DNA of 64,000 bases from CAIKZZ01 sp035524495 (GTDB lineage: Bacteria; Pseudomonadota; Gammaproteobacteria; Steroidobacterales; Steroidobacteraceae). Below are positions 61,820-64,000 of the stretch, piece by piece; position 1 is the first letter of the stretch, and every line of letters begins with the position of its first letter. A program made the position numbers and the translations under genes. The notes under the pieces are model-generated. The model did no database searches, was not told the origin of the DNA, and was given only the letters and a program-made list of their open reading frames with translations. The DNA is taken from NCBI GenBank assembly GCA_035524495.1, contig DATKOR010000010.1:1-64000 (forward strand), given 5' to 3'.

Positions 61820-64000
61820 ATGGGCAGCCAGTTGCGCCGGATCCCGCGGTTCGTGAGTCCCGCCGCCATCCTGACCATCGTCGTCGCACAGCTCGCGGCC
61901 TGCGGCGGTGGCGGTGGCGGCGGCGGGACGTCCTCCCCGATCAGCGTCACCGCGACGGCGTCGGCGACCGTCGCGCAGGTCGGGACCAGCGTGCAGCTGA
62001 CGGCCGATGTCAGCGGTGACGCGCAGAGCCTCGGCGTCAACTGGAGAGTGACGTGCACGGCGACCGACTGCGGGTCGGTGTCTCCGACATCGACGCCGAA
62101 CGGGGCCTCGACGACCTATACGCCGCCCGCGACGGCGCCGGCGGCCGACCTCGCCGTGTCGGTCGTCGCATCGTCGGTGTCCGACCCGACGAAGGGCGCG
62201 AGCGTGATCATCACGGTGCCCGCGGTCACCATCACCGAGATCGACGTGACCTCAGCGACGGTGCCGATCGGCACGAGCAGCCAACTGCGGGTGCTGCTCG
62301 CGGGCGACGCCAACAACAAGGGCGTTAACTGGACCCTGAGCTGTGGCGCCACCGACTGCGGAACGATCGCACCGACGAGCTCGTTGAGCGGCGTCTACGT
62401 GACGTACAGCCCGCCGGCAGTGCAGCCGACAACCGACCTCGCGATCAACGTGACCGCGACCTCGGTCGCGAGTCCGGGCGCGACGGCGTCGGATACGCTG
62501 ACGATCCCGGCGATCGCGGTCGCGATCCAGGTGGGCAATGGCCTCGTCCCGTCGGGCACGACGACGCCTTTGACCGCGACGGTGACCTACGACAGTGGAA
62601 ACGGCGGCGTCACCTGGAGCCTCACCTGCACTGCGACCGACTGCGGCTCGATCGCGCCGACGAGCTCGGCGAGCGGCGCGATGGTGACCTACACGGCGCC
62701 CGCGCTGCCGCCGCCCGGAAACCTCGGGATCAACGTGACGGCGACGGCGGTGGACAACCCGCTGTCGATGGGGACCCTGATACTGACGGTGCCGGCCATC
62801 GCGGTCAGCATCACGCCGGCGAGTGCGCTCCTGCCGCTCAACGTCCCGCAATCCTTCATCGCGGCGGTGACCGGAGACACGGCCAACCAGGGCGTCACGT
62901 GGACGCTCGACCAGGGCGGATCCGCCTGCACCAGCGGTTGCGGGACGCTCACGCCGCTCGCGACCGCGAGCGGCGCGCCGGCGTCCTACACGGCCCCGGC
63001 GGCACTCCCGGCCAGCGAGCCCGTCGACCTGACGGCGACCGCGGTCGATGACCCGACCAAGTCTTCGCTCGCCGCGGTGACGGTCACGAGCGGCACCGTC
63101 AGCCTCGTGCCGGCGGACCTCACGCTCTCGGGCAACTTCGCGAAGCAGACGGCGGCCCTCACCAACACGGGCTCGAGTTCGCTGTCGATCAGCGGCGTGA
63201 CGATCACCGGAACCAACGCCGGCGACTTCGCCGAGGCCGACGACTGCGGGACGATTCTCCCTGCGCTTGCGAGCTGCACGATCACGATCGCCTACCACAC
63301 CACGGCCAGAGGGACCCATACCGCGATCCTCAGCATCGCCGACAGCAGCAGCGACAGCCCGCAGGTCCTGCACCTGACGGGCCTCAACAAGGCGAACGGC
63401 AGCCTCACCTCGGCGACACCGGTCGTCGCCGTCGCTGCGCCCCGGCCGACCGGCGCGAGCGCTGTCGGAACGCGCGCCTTCCACTGGATCGATGCGAAGC
63501 GCGTCGATCCTTACGTCGGCAACGGCGTCGCGCGCGAGTTGATGATCCGGCTCTGGTATCCGGCCGCGGGCAGCGGCGCATGCACGCGCGCCCTCTATAC
63601 GGGCGCCGGCGTCTGGGCCGAATACGCGCGGCTGCTCAAGATGCCGTTGCCGACGCTGTCGACGAACAGCTGCCAGGACGCGCCGGTCGCGGCCGGTGCG
63701 CATCCGCTCGTCCTCGTGACCCACGGCTTCACCGGCACCTCGAGCGACTACACGTACCTCGCCGAGGAGCTCGCGAGCCGCAGCTACGTCGTCGCGGCCG
63801 TCGACCACACCTACGAGTCGACCGCCGTCGAGTTCCCGGACGGACGGGTCGTGAGGTCGGTGTACGGCAGCCACCTTTCGGCGTACGCGAGGAGCGACAT
63901 CGAGGCGCTCAGGTTCGCGAAGTCGGTGCGCGTCGCTGACCTTCGCTTCGTGCTCGACCGCCTGGCGGGCGCCAACGCGACGGCCGGCAGTGCGCTCGAG
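61820..64000 (+). CDS. Ig-repeat lipoprotein with C-terminal alpha/beta hydrolase (3' end outside window)
   Basis: 727 codons to the window end without a stop; AGGGTCAGG precedes ATG 61820. Signal peptide with lipobox LAAC (about Cys28), followed by a glycine run. Four Ig-like repeats of about 95 residues share GVNWTLSCGATDCGTIAPTS-type cores and YTPPA and VTATAV motifs (about 40-430). Then a HYDIN/choice-of-anchor-like domain (SGNFAKQTAALTNTGSSS, about 435-525). The C-terminal part (RAFHWIDAKRVDPYVGNGVA, RELMIRLWYPA, LVLVTHGFTGTSSDYTYLAE) resembles bacterial platelet-activating-factor acetylhydrolase-like esterases; the GxSxG nucleophile lies outside the window. A surface or periplasmic esterase is inferred. 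Confidence 0.8.
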   Translation, partial: MGSQLRRIPRFVSPAAILTIVVAQLAACGGGGGGGGTSSPISVTATASATVAQVGTSVQLTADVSGDAQSLGVNWRVTCTATDCGSVSPTSTPNGASTTYTPPATAPAADLAVSVVASSVSDPTKGASVIITVPAVTITEIDVTSATVPIGTSSQLRVLLAGDANNKGVNWTLSCGATDCGTIAPTSSLSGVYVTYSPPAVQPTTDLAINVTATSVASPGATASDTLTIPAIAVAIQVGNGLVPSGTTTPLTATVTYDSGNGGVTWSLTCTATDCGSIAPTSSASGAMVTYTAPALPPPGNLGINVTATAVDNPLSMGTLILTVPAIAVSITPASALLPLNVPQSFIAAVTGDTANQGVTWTLDQGGSACTSGCGTLTPLATASGAPASYTAPAALPASEPVDLTATAVDDPTKSSLAAVTVTSGTVSLVPADLTLSGNFAKQTAALTNTGSSSLSISGVTITGTNAGDFAEADDCGTILPALASCTITIAYHTTARGTHTAILSIADSSSDSPQVLHLTGLNKANGSLTSATPVVAVAAPRPTGASAVGTRAFHWIDAKRVDPYVGNGVARELMIRLWYPAAGSGACTRALYTGAGVWAEYARLLKMPLPTLSTNSCQDAPVAAGAHPLVLVTHGFTGTSSDYTYLAEELASRSYVVAAVDHTYESTAVEFPDGRVVRSVYGSHLSAYARSDIEALRFAKSVRVADLRFVLDRLAGANATAGSALE

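Noticed and set aside
62000..63000. CRISPR-like periodicity
   Set aside because: The regular spacing comes from protein-level Ig repeats in a coding sequence; no short identical repeats with unique spacers occur anywhere in the window.

Overview
This is a GC-rich chromosomal segment of a gammaproteobacterium. The strongest evidence is the core order prmB-aroC ... fimV-truA-accD-folC-SPOR protein-cvpA-purF, the type IV pilus regulators FimX and FimV, and EF-P with a Lys34 target next to its lysyl-transferase EpmA. A Nevskiales/Steroidobacterales/Xanthomonadales-like lineage fits, but the sequence alone does not prove it.

Layout. 1-25773 is compact core genome: a FimX-like regulator (cut by the window edge), efp, a sco-psd-epmA-msrC operon on the minus strand, prmB-aroC, fimV, a tight plus-strand run truA-accD-folC-dedD-like-cvpA-purF-glycerate kinase-receiver/Ser-Thr kinase-miaE, then lpxH and a periplasmic cyclophilin on the minus strand, gltX, cysS and folD. 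25908-26283 holds tRNA-Pro(UGG), tRNA-Arg(UCU) and tRNA-His(GUG) behind one good promoter.

26284-51858 is interpreted as a 25.6-kb genomic island inserted in the 3' end of tRNA-His. The last 17 bases of the tRNA-His gene (26267-26283) recur exactly at 51842-51858, nine bases before tRNA-Lys(CUU), so the ancestral array was probably Pro-Arg-His-Lys. The cargo is stress- and envelope-related: three DUF1269 coiled-coil proteins plus a decayed fourth, PRC-barrel and triple-BON proteins, a CHAD protein, a PAP2 phosphatase/lipid kinase pair, an acyl-CoA synthetase, phosphoketolase, rhomboid protease, beta-CASP hydrolase, UspA, an MgtA-type P-ATPase, a deleted TrhA/hemolysin III remnant, HdeD, a long alanine-rich exported protein, an SDH/Clp-fold protease and a GNAT acetyltransferase. 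No integrase was found, and an IS3 remnant lies near the right end, so the island looks immobilised.

52043-54312 carries a ParD/ParE-like toxin-antitoxin module with a promoter and palindromic operator, followed by a degenerate copy of the tRNA-Lys 3' end and a two-PDZ HtrA protease. Then come a ClC channel with CBS domains, an NTF2-like protein, an ECF sigma/FecR/STN-TonB-receptor signalling cassette, and the start of a lipoprotein with four Ig-like repeats, a HYDIN-like domain and an alpha/beta-hydrolase that runs off the window.

How genes work together: efp and epmA form a translation-factor modification pair; fimX and fimV act in type IV pilus control; accD, folC, purF and folD are central metabolism; sigma-FecR-receptor is a self-contained surface signalling unit. 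The island resembles a collected stress-survival package rather than a single pathway. Gene starts were chosen from Shine-Dalgarno sites and family alignment remembered from general knowledge; no database search was run.
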